A stretch of DNA of 64,000 nucleotides from CAZIKF01 sp964539825 (lineage in GTDB: Bacteria; Muiribacteriota; UBA6191), in NCBI GenBank assembly GCA_964539825.1, contig CAZIKF010000007.1, forward strand, positions 62,001-126,000, read 5' to 3'. The translations under genes and the position numbers were made by a program. The first letter of the stretch is position 1, and every line of letters starts with the position of its first letter. Below are positions 36,787-45,618 of this stretch, in pieces. The notes beneath the pieces were generated by a model. It saw only the letters and a program-made list of their open reading frames with translations, did not search any database and was not told where the DNA came from.

Positions 36787-37712
36787 TGCACCCGGTGATC
36801 CAAGGATTTGTAGAAAGCGTACAGATACCCCGAGAATCTTCAGGCCCGTTAGAGGGAATTCAAGAAATTCGGGAACGACCGGTCCTCTCAATAGCTATTC
36901 GGCGGGATGCAATTCGGTCTCTTGATTTGATCCAACCCTTTTCCATCCTGTTGGAAACCCTTGGTTACCCTACAGATGTGGATCTTTACTGCTCTTTATG
37001 GGGAGATCTTGGAGAAAAGGAGTTGACCCTGCTTGATTACTTGCGCCAGAGGGTTGGTTCCTTTGGTTTTCTTTCCAATGCTCCCGCATCCCATGGGTTC
37101 TTATTGGCGGCCGGGGCCAACCGGGTAGTATTAGGGGATCATGTGGGATTTCGACCTTTTGATCGCCGGGTAAAAACCAAAAATCATGAGATTACCTACC
37201 AGGATCTACGCTGCTTTCAAAGAAACTTTCCCAAGCAGAATCTACTGGACTCATTTCTCCCTATGGAGGTTCTGCCGTTGCTCAATGCCGCTGAATCCGC
37301 TGCCGTTCGATTAAAAAGGGCAGTCGCAGGTCGAGACAAGACCATTAACATAACAAAAATTCTCGAGCGCTATGTTGAATCTCCGGAGGGATTAGAGGTA
37401 GAGCTGAGCCGTTCGGAGGTGAAAGACTTTGGTTTGCCGGTCACTTATGGAGAAGAAGAAGGCATTCTGGGCTCTATGAGGGAATTGCAGAAGGGCTATA
37501 CTACACTGGTTTGTATGTCTACCAGCATGGAAGGGACCCATCAGTTTACCCAGGGCAATCCTTCCGGAGTTCCGATGAACCGTGAATATAATTTTAAGGC
37601 TCGAGCTGAGTTACAGGGAATCGTGGAGTCGGCCTCGATGAGACTGATCTGTTTTCGGGTCACGGGATTGCCTCCAGAGAACACGGAAGAAGTTGTATGG
37701 GTCCAAAAATAG
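36786..37712 (+). CDS. ClpP-fold protein with degenerate catalytic site
   Basis: A 308-residue protein whose middle resembles the ClpP/crotonase fold. APASHGFLLAAGANRVVL aligns with ClpP AASMGAFLLTAGAKGKR, putting Ser102 at the nucleophile. VGFRPFD falls where ClpP has MIHQPLGG, so the catalytic His is absent. Near the end, VELSRSEVKDFGLPV matches the ClpP FLSAPEAVEYGLVD segment. Residues 225-308 are an added C-terminal domain. It is probably a non-proteolytic relative, perhaps a binding or scaffold protein. GGGAGGGAGC precedes ATG 36786, which overlaps the lyase stop codon. The fold call is made by eye and is moderately confident. Confidence 0.6.
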   Translation: MHPVIQGFVESVQIPRESSGPLEGIQEIRERPVLSIAIRRDAIRSLDLIQPFSILLETLGYPTDVDLYCSLWGDLGEKELTLLDYLRQRVGSFGFLSNAPASHGFLLAAGANRVVLGDHVGFRPFDRRVKTKNHEITYQDLRCFQRNFPKQNLLDSFLPMEVLPLLNAAESAAVRLKRAVAGRDKTINITKILERYVESPEGLEVELSRSEVKDFGLPVTYGEEEGILGSMRELQKGYTTLVCMSTSMEGTHQFTQGNPSGVPMNREYNFKARAELQGIVESASMRLICFRVTGLPPENTEEVVWVQK

Positions 37713-37733
37713 AATTCTGATCAGGGTGTGAGG

Positions 37734-37739
37734 TATAAT
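37734..37739 (+). promoter_or_regulatory. Possible -10 box of the ATP-grasp gene
   Basis: TATAAT about 58 bases before ATG 37798, in the 85-base gap after the ClpP-fold gene. The -35 region is poor. The gap suggests the ATP-grasp gene has its own promoter. Confidence 0.35.
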
Positions 37740-37797
37740 CCGCACCCGGTCTACTTCCCTCAGACTTAAACCCCCATTGGATCGAAAGGTATAAAGC

Positions 37798-39219
37798 ATG
37801 GAGAACATAAAAATCAGAATCATGGCATCGCAAGACTGGAGTATGCGTCTTGCCATGCAGGAGTTTGTAAAATTCGCGGACCCGGTGGTTCGTTATAAAA
37901 ACAAGGAATATCGCATTGATCTAGGGCGGATCAAGGCTGAACCACTTCTTTGTGGGAGCAACATTAAAGATCAGGCTGATATTGTGGTGGATCGAACGAT
38001 CCATTGGAATGACTACTATAAGTGCTGGGCACAAACTGCTCAGAACTGCTCGATGAGTATTGCCAATAGTTCTCTGACATTTTCTAATCTTGATAAGCAC
38101 TCCACTTTTGATCTCATGGCCCGTGCCATGCATCCAAAAGATCGTTTTCCTACAACGGTGCTTATGCCGGACTTTCATCCCTACACTGCAGAACAATGGC
38201 AGGAAGAGATGTGGTCCTATGAGCAGAGTCTCATCCTTAGAAATACAAAATATGGGTGGGATCCACAGCGAAAAACCGTAGACATGCAAAAGGTTGAAGA
38301 ATCCATGCAGTCGATGAAGGCACATCAGAAGCGTGGAGAACTGATTCGTGAACAGTTCTATCCTGGCTACAACTATCTGGCAGATACCATGGAAAGGTAC
38401 TTCGATAACCAGTATCCGGTTTACCTGAAAAAGGCATTTGGCGGAGGCGGTAGCGATGTTTATAAGATCAAGAGTCTAGAAGAACTATACAGGAAATATG
38501 ATGAAACGAACGGAAAGGTGTTTCATATTCAGGAGGCAATCGAAGATTATCAAGTCTTCATTCGCTGCATGGGGATCGGTCCCATGATTCTCCCCATGGT
38601 TTTTCAGCCCGACCACCCATTGCATGAGCATTACTCACCAGAGAAGCTTGTGATGGAACCGGACATTTATGAAAGGGTTGAATCCTACGTAAAGTTCGTC
38701 AATTCCTATCATAGGTGGACCTACAACTCCTTTGAATGCCTGGTGAAAGACGGTCAAATTCATCCCATTGATTTTGCAAATGCCTGCCCGGATTCTAACT
38801 TCACTTCTTTACATACTCATTTTCCCTGGTTGATCAATGCTTTGATCAAGTGGCTGAGTTACGTAGCAGTAACCAAAAAGAATATGGGGATAGATTTGGA
38901 GCAAGAGAAGTACGGTAAGGTGTTTAATGATCCTAAGAAGTCTCAAATGGATAAGTACTCTTATCATAAGAAGATGAGTGAGAAGTATTTTGAAGTAGAG
39001 AAATTTCAAGAATTCTGTGATCAGAATTTCCAGGATTTGGACGATGCGATGATCGCTTTCTACGATGAGCATTTCGATAAAATTATCGAGTTTGCCATCG
39101 AGCATTCAGATTTTCCCGATCATGAGAAAGGACGTTTTTTCCATTATTACAAAGACATGATGGATACGATGTTCCGCCCGAATGCAAAGCGTTATTTGAG
39201 CACAGTTGTATTCCAGTAG
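37798..39219 (+). CDS. ATP-grasp-like ligase of unknown substrate
   Basis: A 473-residue protein with an ATP-grasp core. YPVYLKKAFGGGGSDVYKI (about 203-221) looks like the Lys plus glycine-rich phosphate loop. VFHIQEAIEDYQVFIRCMGIG supplies the linker strand and acidic residues. FECLVKDGQIHPIDFANACPDS has the Asp and Asn expected to bind metal-ATP. The N-terminal 150 residues and the helical C-terminus (about 390-473) are not assigned. ATP-grasp enzymes join a carboxylate to an amine or thiol; the substrate is not predictable. AAAGG precedes the ATG. The gene ends at a strong terminator. Confidence 0.65.
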   Translation: MENIKIRIMASQDWSMRLAMQEFVKFADPVVRYKNKEYRIDLGRIKAEPLLCGSNIKDQADIVVDRTIHWNDYYKCWAQTAQNCSMSIANSSLTFSNLDKHSTFDLMARAMHPKDRFPTTVLMPDFHPYTAEQWQEEMWSYEQSLILRNTKYGWDPQRKTVDMQKVEESMQSMKAHQKRGELIREQFYPGYNYLADTMERYFDNQYPVYLKKAFGGGGSDVYKIKSLEELYRKYDETNGKVFHIQEAIEDYQVFIRCMGIGPMILPMVFQPDHPLHEHYSPEKLVMEPDIYERVESYVKFVNSYHRWTYNSFECLVKDGQIHPIDFANACPDSNFTSLHTHFPWLINALIKWLSYVAVTKKNMGIDLEQEKYGKVFNDPKKSQMDKYSYHKKMSEKYFEVEKFQEFCDQNFQDLDDAMIAFYDEHFDKIIEFAIEHSDFPDHEKGRFFHYYKDMMDTMFRPNAKRYLSTVVFQ

Positions 39220-39224
39220 GAATC

Positions 39225-39263
39225 AAAAGAGCCCCCACTCGAAGGAGTGGGGGCTCTTTTTTT
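39225..39263 (+). terminator. Strong rho-independent terminator
   Basis: A perfect 12-bp GC-rich stem (GAGCCCCCACTC at 39229-39240, GAGTGGGGGCTC at 39245-39256) with loop GAAG and a seven-T tract, six bases past the ATP-grasp stop codon. Upstream A residues would extend pairing to the T-tract. Confidence 0.97.
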
Positions 39264-39284
39264 AACAGTGAAGAGATGGGTTAG

Positions 39285-40436
39285 ATGGATTGGAATACGA
39301 AAGTCATAGAGCTGCGCCGGGAACTTCACAAAATCGCGGAACTTAGTTTTGAAGAAGTAAAAACTTCAAAATATCTTCGAAAATTATTTGAGGTTGATGG
39401 AATTGCGGTGGAGTCTATGGCGGGTACTGGTCTGGTCATTACTCTTGGATCTGACCTACCCGGTTCAGCTCTGATGTTAAGGGCTGATATGGATGGACTT
39501 CCCATAGAGGAAGAGACCGATGTTCCCTTTCGTTCCACACATCCTGGAACTATGCATGCATGTGGACATGATGCCCATATGGCGATATTAGCCACTACTT
39601 TGTTATGGGCGAAGGATCAGGTCGATAGGATTCAGCGCCCGGTCAAGTTTGTATTTCAGCCCGCAGAAGAACGCGGCGGTGGCGCCAGGGTTATGGTGGA
39701 GCAAGGGGTGCTTGAAAATCCTCCCGTCGGAGAGGTGTTCGGTCTTCACATTGCCAATAGACTATGCTCCGGTGTGGTAGGGATCAAAGAAGGAATAGCT
39801 TCCTCTTTTTGCGATGAATTCTCGGTACTGGTCACCGGAAAAGGGGGGCACGCAGCGAGACCTTACCAATGCATAGAACCAATAGTTCTAGGCTCAAGAA
39901 TTGTGCTTGAATCGCAACAAATCATCGCCAGGGAGTTAAGTGCTCTTAAATCCGCGGTAATTACCTTTACCACTATCCAGTCAGGTGCTAGTTATAACGT
40001 AATCGCCGATACCTGTGAGTTGGGGGGAACTCTTAGATCCTTGTCTCTACAGGATCGAGAATTCATTGTGGGTAGACTCAAGAAGAAATTCCAGGCGATG
40101 GAAATGGAGTCAGGCGCAAAGATAGAATTTCAGCTACATGAAGGCTATCCCGCCATTCAGAATGATCCTCAAAGTTGCGACCTTGTTCGACAGATTGTTA
40201 GGGATGAACTGGGGGAAGAATATCTGCTCGATGAAGGACTTGGAGTGGGGGGCGAAGATGTGGCCTATTTCCTTGAAAAAAAACCAGGCTGTTATTTTCT
40301 ACTCGGCTGCGGAGGCAAAAAACCCGACTTCCCGCCCCATCACTCGCCGAGATTCGACTTTGAGGAATCAGCCCTCATTAGCGGAGTAAAGATATTCCAA
40401 AGGCTCATTGAACGAAGAGCATTTGAAAGCGAGTAG
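39285..40436 (+). CDS. M20-family amidohydrolase (N-acyl amino acid/hippurate type)
   Basis: A 383-residue binuclear metallohydrolase. LRADMDGLPIEE and HACGHDAHMA (Cys93, His95) are the metal-binding blocks, and FQPAEERGGGARVMVEQG carries the catalytic Glu pair. GKGGHAARPYQCIEPI marks the dimerisation domain. FGLHI and GGEDVAYFLEKKPGCYFLLG complete the family signature. Such enzymes release amino acids from N-acyl or N-acetyl derivatives in the cytoplasm. The gene starts just after a strong terminator and so needs its own promoter in the short gap. It converges with rel. Confidence 0.92.
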   Translation: MDWNTKVIELRRELHKIAELSFEEVKTSKYLRKLFEVDGIAVESMAGTGLVITLGSDLPGSALMLRADMDGLPIEEETDVPFRSTHPGTMHACGHDAHMAILATTLLWAKDQVDRIQRPVKFVFQPAEERGGGARVMVEQGVLENPPVGEVFGLHIANRLCSGVVGIKEGIASSFCDEFSVLVTGKGGHAARPYQCIEPIVLGSRIVLESQQIIARELSALKSAVITFTTIQSGASYNVIADTCELGGTLRSLSLQDREFIVGRLKKKFQAMEMESGAKIEFQLHEGYPAIQNDPQSCDLVRQIVRDELGEEYLLDEGLGVGGEDVAYFLEKKPGCYFLLGCGGKKPDFPPHHSPRFDFEESALISGVKIFQRLIERRAFESE

Positions 40437-40464
40437 ACTCCAACTACTCTAAAAGAAGTTAAAA

Positions 40465-42708
40465 TTATTTCTTTTTAGCCTTCTTTTTTGGCTCCATTCT
40501 GTAGATTGAGATCACATCCTCTAAATCACTCAGCGTCTTGATGAGGTTGTTAAGCTGCCCGATGTTCCCAATCTCGATTGTGAGATCGAGGATTCCCGTA
40601 CCCTGTTTGGTCCTGGCATTGAGGTTGCAGATGTTCAGTTTAAAATTCGTAATCACAGAGGTGATTTGATGGAGTACTGTAGGTTTGTGTTGAGCGACGA
40701 TCTGTATTTGCGTCAGAAAAGAGGTGTCCTTGGAAAACAGGGAGGCCGGATCCCAGGTAACTTCCACAGCCCTTTCAGCCTCATTTCGTGTGAGAATGAC
40801 CGCATTGGGACAGTCTTTGCGATGGACACTTACTCCTCTTCCCCGTGTGATAAATCCTACGATTTCATCTCCGTAGAGAGGGCTGCAGCATTTTGACATG
40901 CGTACTTCCATATCCGGAGAGCCCTCCACAAAAATTGTATCTTTCTTCTTCTTCTTACGATTGCTGACTTTTGACGTGAGTTCATCAAGCTTTGCTTCGG
41001 TTACGGGCTCTTCTTTAAATATATCAAGATGAGGAAGCAGGTTTTCAAAACGAAATTCACCCTTACCGATGGCTTCCTGAATATAAAGAACATCCCTGAA
41101 GCTATAGGCTTCCAGAACCTCACGAAACTGGCTTGAATTTAATACTTCCCGGTAAGAAACTTTACGATCCTGGGGAAGTCTTTTGATGCGTTCTTCAAGC
41201 ATTTGCTGGATGATTTTAGTCCCCTTGGCGATATAGTCTTCCTTAGAGGACCTCCTTAGAAAGGCAAGGATTCCTTCCCGCGCTCGTTTGGTCTTTACTA
41301 CCTCCAGCCAGTCCCGGCTCGGTCCCTTGGAGTTTTTGGATGTGATGATCTTGACGATATCACCGTTGTTCAGCTTATAAGAGAGAGGAACAACCCGATC
41401 ATCCACCTTGGCACCCACACATTTATTACCTACTTCAGTATGGATGTAGTACGCAAAATCAACCGGAGTTGAACCGTCTCTTAGTTCAATAACCTTTCCG
41501 TTAGGGGTAAAGGCGTAGACCATGTGTTGGAACAGATCGAGCTTTACGCTCTCAATGAACTCCTGAGAATCCCTCACATCAGAATGCCATTTGATGATCT
41601 GCTTCAGCCAGTTTAGCTCCTGGAATTCCTGTGCTTTTGGTCCAGGTTTGGATTCCTTATACAGAAAATGAGCCGCCACACCAAACTCGGAGGTTTCGTG
41701 CATACTCTGAGTGCGGATTTGAACCTCAAACATTTGGCCATCAGGGTGAATCATAGTGGTGTGAAGACTCTGGTAGAGATTTGGTTTGGGAACTGCAATA
41801 TAGTCTTTAAAACGCTGCTGGATGGGCGTCCAGGTACTGTGTACCAGACCTAGAATCGCGTAACAATGTTCCTTGGAATTGGTAATGATCCGTACCGCGA
41901 GCAGATCATACATTTCATCCATGTACTTTTCGTTTTGCAGTGATTTTTGGTAGATACTGTAAAAAGACTTGGGGCGACCGGAGATATCAGCGCTAATCCC
42001 AGCCTCTTTGATGCTTGAGCGCAGCTTACGGATTACCTGATCGATGAAGGCTTCCCGTTCTTTTCTCTTCTGGGCGATCGTCTTTAGAATATCGTAATAA
42101 GCTGTAGGATTGGAATGCTTTAAGCAGAGGTCTTCCAATTGCCATTTTAAGCTCGACATTCCCAGGCGATGGGCGAGTGGACAGTAAATATCCAGGGTCT
42201 CTTTACAGATTCGCTGCTGTTTTTCCGGGGAAACGTGATCCAGGGTCCTCATGTTATGAAGCCGGTCACAAAGTTTGATGAGAATCACCCGTAAATCTCT
42301 GGTCATCGCAAGAAGCATTTTGCGCAGCGATTCAGCCTGCAGTTCCGCTCGGGTGGAAACTTGAATTTTGGAGAGCTTGGTAACCCCTTCTACGAGTTCA
42401 TAAACCGTATCATCGAACTCTTCTTTCAGTGTCTCAGCCGTTACATTGCAGTCCTCGAGTACATCGTGCAGCAATGCCCCGCATAGACTCGCGGTATCAA
42501 GTTTTAAGTCATCCACGATCAGGGCTACGGCAAAGGGATGGGTAATGTACGGCTCTCCAGACTTTCGCTTTTGATCTGAATGGGCGTTAAAGGCAAATCG
42601 CGCGGCTTTCTCCACGAAGACCAGGTCGCGATTAGCTCGCTGCTCGGAGGAAAGTTTATTAAGAAATTCTTCTGGCGTTCGAAGAATTGGGCTTTGTGTA
42701 TTGATCAT
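40465..42708 (-). CDS. spoT: Bifunctional (p)ppGpp synthetase/hydrolase (Rel/SpoT)
   Basis: A 747-residue long RSH protein. The N-terminal HD hydrolase domain keeps H81-D82 and E85-D86 (HDVLED), so ppGpp breakdown should work. The synthetase domain has GRPKSFYSIYQKS, DLLAVRII and YQSLHTTMI. The C-terminal half shows TGS (FAYYIHTEVGNKCVGAKVD), a Cys-containing zinc-finger/RIS part (MSKCCSPLYGDEIVGFITRG) and an ACT domain. The tail is lysine-rich (PKKKAKKK). It lies 70 bases downstream of murJ, last in the operon. As the only RSH gene seen it is probably bifunctional. Confidence 0.95.
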   Translation of the reverse strand: MINTQSPILRTPEEFLNKLSSEQRANRDLVFVEKAARFAFNAHSDQKRKSGEPYITHPFAVALIVDDLKLDTASLCGALLHDVLEDCNVTAETLKEEFDDTVYELVEGVTKLSKIQVSTRAELQAESLRKMLLAMTRDLRVILIKLCDRLHNMRTLDHVSPEKQQRICKETLDIYCPLAHRLGMSSLKWQLEDLCLKHSNPTAYYDILKTIAQKRKEREAFIDQVIRKLRSSIKEAGISADISGRPKSFYSIYQKSLQNEKYMDEMYDLLAVRIITNSKEHCYAILGLVHSTWTPIQQRFKDYIAVPKPNLYQSLHTTMIHPDGQMFEVQIRTQSMHETSEFGVAAHFLYKESKPGPKAQEFQELNWLKQIIKWHSDVRDSQEFIESVKLDLFQHMVYAFTPNGKVIELRDGSTPVDFAYYIHTEVGNKCVGAKVDDRVVPLSYKLNNGDIVKIITSKNSKGPSRDWLEVVKTKRAREGILAFLRRSSKEDYIAKGTKIIQQMLEERIKRLPQDRKVSYREVLNSSQFREVLEAYSFRDVLYIQEAIGKGEFRFENLLPHLDIFKEEPVTEAKLDELTSKVSNRKKKKKDTIFVEGSPDMEVRMSKCCSPLYGDEIVGFITRGRGVSVHRKDCPNAVILTRNEAERAVEVTWDPASLFSKDTSFLTQIQIVAQHKPTVLHQITSVITNFKLNICNLNARTKQGTGILDLTIEIGNIGQLNNLIKTLSDLEDVISIYRMEPKKKAKKK

Positions 42709-42778
42709 TCTTTTTGGCAGCTCTCGTTGGGGCCGGAAGAGATTGCGTCAAGCAAGCTCCTACTGGTTGCTCAATAAG

Positions 42779-44302
42779 TCATCGAGGCCAGGAAAACGAG
42801 CCGTATTGAATCCATTGTACTGAAAAAAAGAGTAGGAAGTAAATCAGCGAACCCAGCAGAAATTCAGGAAGGGGAGTGAAAGAGGATGGAAGGAGGGAGG
42901 AAACATAGTAGGAAGGAAATGCAAGTAGGGTGTAGAAACTAAGGCTGGCCAGTACTTTTCGTTCCAGTTTGTAGGTTTTTGTCAGCCATAAACAGCGTAT
43001 GAGAAAGATGGAGTGTAAAAACGCGCATATGGAGGTAGCCGCGGCAATTCCCTTATGGGCGAAAAGGGGGGTGAGCAGCATATTGATTAGAATGTTGAAT
43101 AGAACCAGAAGAGAGCCCAGTACCGCGGGAACCCTTGTCTCAAGTGAGGAATGGAAAATCTTGACCAGCAAGGGATTGATGACAATAAAGAGAAGACCCG
43201 GTGAGTAGAATCTCAAGGCATCAGCCATCAATACAACGGAGGTCTCCTCCATCTGTGTGGAAATCTGAATCCAGCCAGGAATCTTTAAAAATAGAAATTG
43301 GACCAGGTCCAGGGAATACATCGTAAAAAAAATAGTTAGTGGGATTCCCAACAACAGCAAGAATCGTAGAGCTCGCGTAATTTCATAGTGATATTCCTCA
43401 AGTTTACCTTCGCTCTTGAGCCTTGCCAGGAGTGGGTAGAATACGTTGGAGGAGGCTATGGAAACCAGTCCCATTGGGACATTTAGAATCACCATGGAAT
43501 AGGCCAGGGCACTGAGGGTTCCAGCCACGAGGCCAGATGCGAATTGTAGGTCAATCAGGCGGTTGATCCTATGAATAGCAACCGCAATTAGTACCGGAAA
43601 AAGCATGGAGAGCAGCAATTTGATTCGGGGCATTTGCCTGGAAAGTCCTTCGATGGAGGGTAGGCCCGGTCGAAGTGTAGTAGCCAATAATAAGAATTGC
43701 AGCACCCCGCCCACCAGGACTCCCCACGATAATGAAATCCCTAGATTCCCACCAGGGTTTGCCAGTCCAAAACCGATTACAGCCAGGGAAAAGAGGATGG
43801 GATGGAGGGAAGAATAAACGAACCTGCCCTTGAGATAATGGCCGACCATGAACATGGATCCAACAGATATGAAGGTGAGAAAAGGAAGCATGATCTGGGC
43901 ATAGGTCATGGTAATTTGAACCTTCTGAGAAGAGAAGTCCATTAACCAGAAACTAAGGATCGGTTTCAGTCCGACATAGAGAATCACGACTAACAGTGAA
44001 CTGACTATTAGAACGGTAAGAACTGTTGCCCAGAAGAAATTTGTAGCCTCCTCTTCTGAGTTTTCCACCACAGCTCGAGTATGCAGTGGAGTATAGACTC
44101 CCCCGAGGGCACCTTCGGCAAAGACTTCACGAAAGAAATTTGTAAGTCGAAATGCTCCCTGGTAACAGTCCGTGATACTTGTAAGGCCTAAAAGAGAAGT
44201 CTCAACGATGGTCCTGATGAACCCAAGAAACCGAGAAATCAGGGTGCAGGAAATGGAAACAAAAAGATGCCAGCGCGTACGTGAGCGTCTGGCTGGGCTC
44301 AC
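42779..44302 (-). CDS. murJ: Lipid II flippase MurJ
   Basis: A 507-residue MOP-superfamily membrane protein that moves lipid II across the inner membrane for peptidoglycan synthesis. The start SRFLGFIRTI, the ITDCYQGAFRLTNFFREVFAEGALGGVYTPL segment and about 14 hydrophobic helices are characteristic. The GTG start overlaps the TGA of the NHL/TPR gene (GTGA), so it is coupled to it. Confidence 0.95.
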   Translation of the reverse strand: MSPARRSRTRWHLFVSISCTLISRFLGFIRTIVETSLLGLTSITDCYQGAFRLTNFFREVFAEGALGGVYTPLHTRAVVENSEEEATNFFWATVLTVLIVSSLLVVILYVGLKPILSFWLMDFSSQKVQITMTYAQIMLPFLTFISVGSMFMVGHYLKGRFVYSSLHPILFSLAVIGFGLANPGGNLGISLSWGVLVGGVLQFLLLATTLRPGLPSIEGLSRQMPRIKLLLSMLFPVLIAVAIHRINRLIDLQFASGLVAGTLSALAYSMVILNVPMGLVSIASSNVFYPLLARLKSEGKLEEYHYEITRALRFLLLLGIPLTIFFTMYSLDLVQFLFLKIPGWIQISTQMEETSVVLMADALRFYSPGLLFIVINPLLVKIFHSSLETRVPAVLGSLLVLFNILINMLLTPLFAHKGIAAATSICAFLHSIFLIRCLWLTKTYKLERKVLASLSFYTLLAFPSYYVSSLLPSSFTPLPEFLLGSLIYFLLFFSVQWIQYGSFSWPR

Positions 44303-45618
44303 GCAGCCTCTTTTGGCTTTTGTGTTTTATGACGTTGAAGCATAGTGGAAACAAAAATACCCAGAAATAAGATGCACAGAAGACAGAGTCCAAGATTCTC
44401 GATCCAATCCCTGTTGCGGTTCCATAGCACAATTCGTTTCATCGTTAATGCGCTGCGGTCGGAGGGCTGGAGAGAAAGGATTTGGTTTAATGTCTTGAGA
44501 GCTTTATCATATTCTTTCTCGGAAAGCTGCTTCTCACTTCGTGTCTGAAGGATAGATGTTATTCTAGATGAGGCGGATTGATTCTGGGGATTAACGTTTA
44601 GGACCTTTTCATACAGCTTGAGTGCCTCTTGAAACTTAGATTGACGATACTTGAGTTCTGCGCCATAGTAATGCTGGTATTCAGTACGAGCGGGCAGCCA
44701 GTGGATTCTTTGGTCCTTACGATCCGTTACGAATAGATTTCCCGCGTTGTCCACTTCAAGAATGCCAGGTCTTTCAATACCAAGAAAGGGTCTCCAGGGA
44801 AGCTCCAATCTATCGTGAAGTTCTCCTTTCTTATCGAAAACCAAAATAGCCCGCAGAAGGGAATCACTGAGAAAGGCAAACCCTCCCGGGCCGGAGGCAA
44901 TGGACTGAGGATCGAGGAGGAGTTTTTGATCCAGCGTTGAATTAGAGATGACCTTTTTAAGATCTCCTGTATAGCGATTGAAGATTACTAATTCCTTATA
45001 GTCTGGATACAAGACAAAAAGATTCTCTTCTACCAGGGCAAGAGAGATAGGGGCTCCTTTTTCTGAGTTAGTCTCATTCAGATAGAGAAAAACTCCTCGA
45101 AATTTTCCCTTACGATCAAGTTCAAGAACCCTGAGGTTTCCATAATCCGCGATCAGAAAAGAATTGGTCCGGTAATCAAAGATCATGTCCCTGGGGTACA
45201 TCAATTGGGTCTTGCTCGTTCCTGGTTCAGAAATCAAGGAGATTTCTTCCTCAAACGAATCGAAGAGGACGATCCGATGGGATGCGCCATCCAAAACCGC
45301 GATTTCACCCTGGGGAAGTAAAACGAGAGCAGTAGGATTTCGAAGTCCTGATTTAGGGTTAAGCTGACCTAGTAATTCCCCATTGTGTTGGATTTTAAAG
45401 ACCTTATTTTTTTTTGAGTCCGCGACATACAATGCTTCACCAGGTTTGGAAAGAATTGCCGAAGGGTTAAAATTAAGCTCTTCACCCGGTGAATGGATCG
45501 CGACTACTTTATGACTCTGGGAAAAGTGAACTTCTTTGAGAAATGAGGAGGGTTCGTCGGAAAATACTAAAATCGTGGAAATAAATAAGGCGTAAACCAG
45601 GGGGAAGAGAGACTTCAT
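44299..45618 (-). CDS. NHL beta-propeller plus TPR membrane protein
   Basis: A 439-residue protein between gpsA and murJ. An N-terminal signal or anchor (SLFPLVYALFISTILVFS) precedes NHL-type repeats (about 45-320), each ending in sequence like NLRVLELDRKGKF or NLFVTDRKDQRIHWL. Two or three TPRs follow (about 325-405; YRQSKFQEALKLYEKVLNVNPQN). A C-terminal helix (LGLCLLCILFLGIFVSTML) then anchors it with a short basic cytoplasmic tail. The propeller and TPRs should be periplasmic. Start and stop both overlap neighbours by four bases. Its place next to murJ hints at a scaffold role in envelope assembly; that is inference. Confidence 0.75.
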   Translation of the reverse strand: MKSLFPLVYALFISTILVFSDEPSSFLKEVHFSQSHKVVAIHSPGEELNFNPSAILSKPGEALYVADSKKNKVFKIQHNGELLGQLNPKSGLRNPTALVLLPQGEIAVLDGASHRIVLFDSFEEEISLISEPGTSKTQLMYPRDMIFDYRTNSFLIADYGNLRVLELDRKGKFRGVFLYLNETNSEKGAPISLALVEENLFVLYPDYKELVIFNRYTGDLKKVISNSTLDQKLLLDPQSIASGPGGFAFLSDSLLRAILVFDKKGELHDRLELPWRPFLGIERPGILEVDNAGNLFVTDRKDQRIHWLPARTEYQHYYGAELKYRQSKFQEALKLYEKVLNVNPQNQSASSRITSILQTRSEKQLSEKEYDKALKTLNQILSLQPSDRSALTMKRIVLWNRNRDWIENLGLCLLCILFLGIFVSTMLQRHKTQKPKEAA

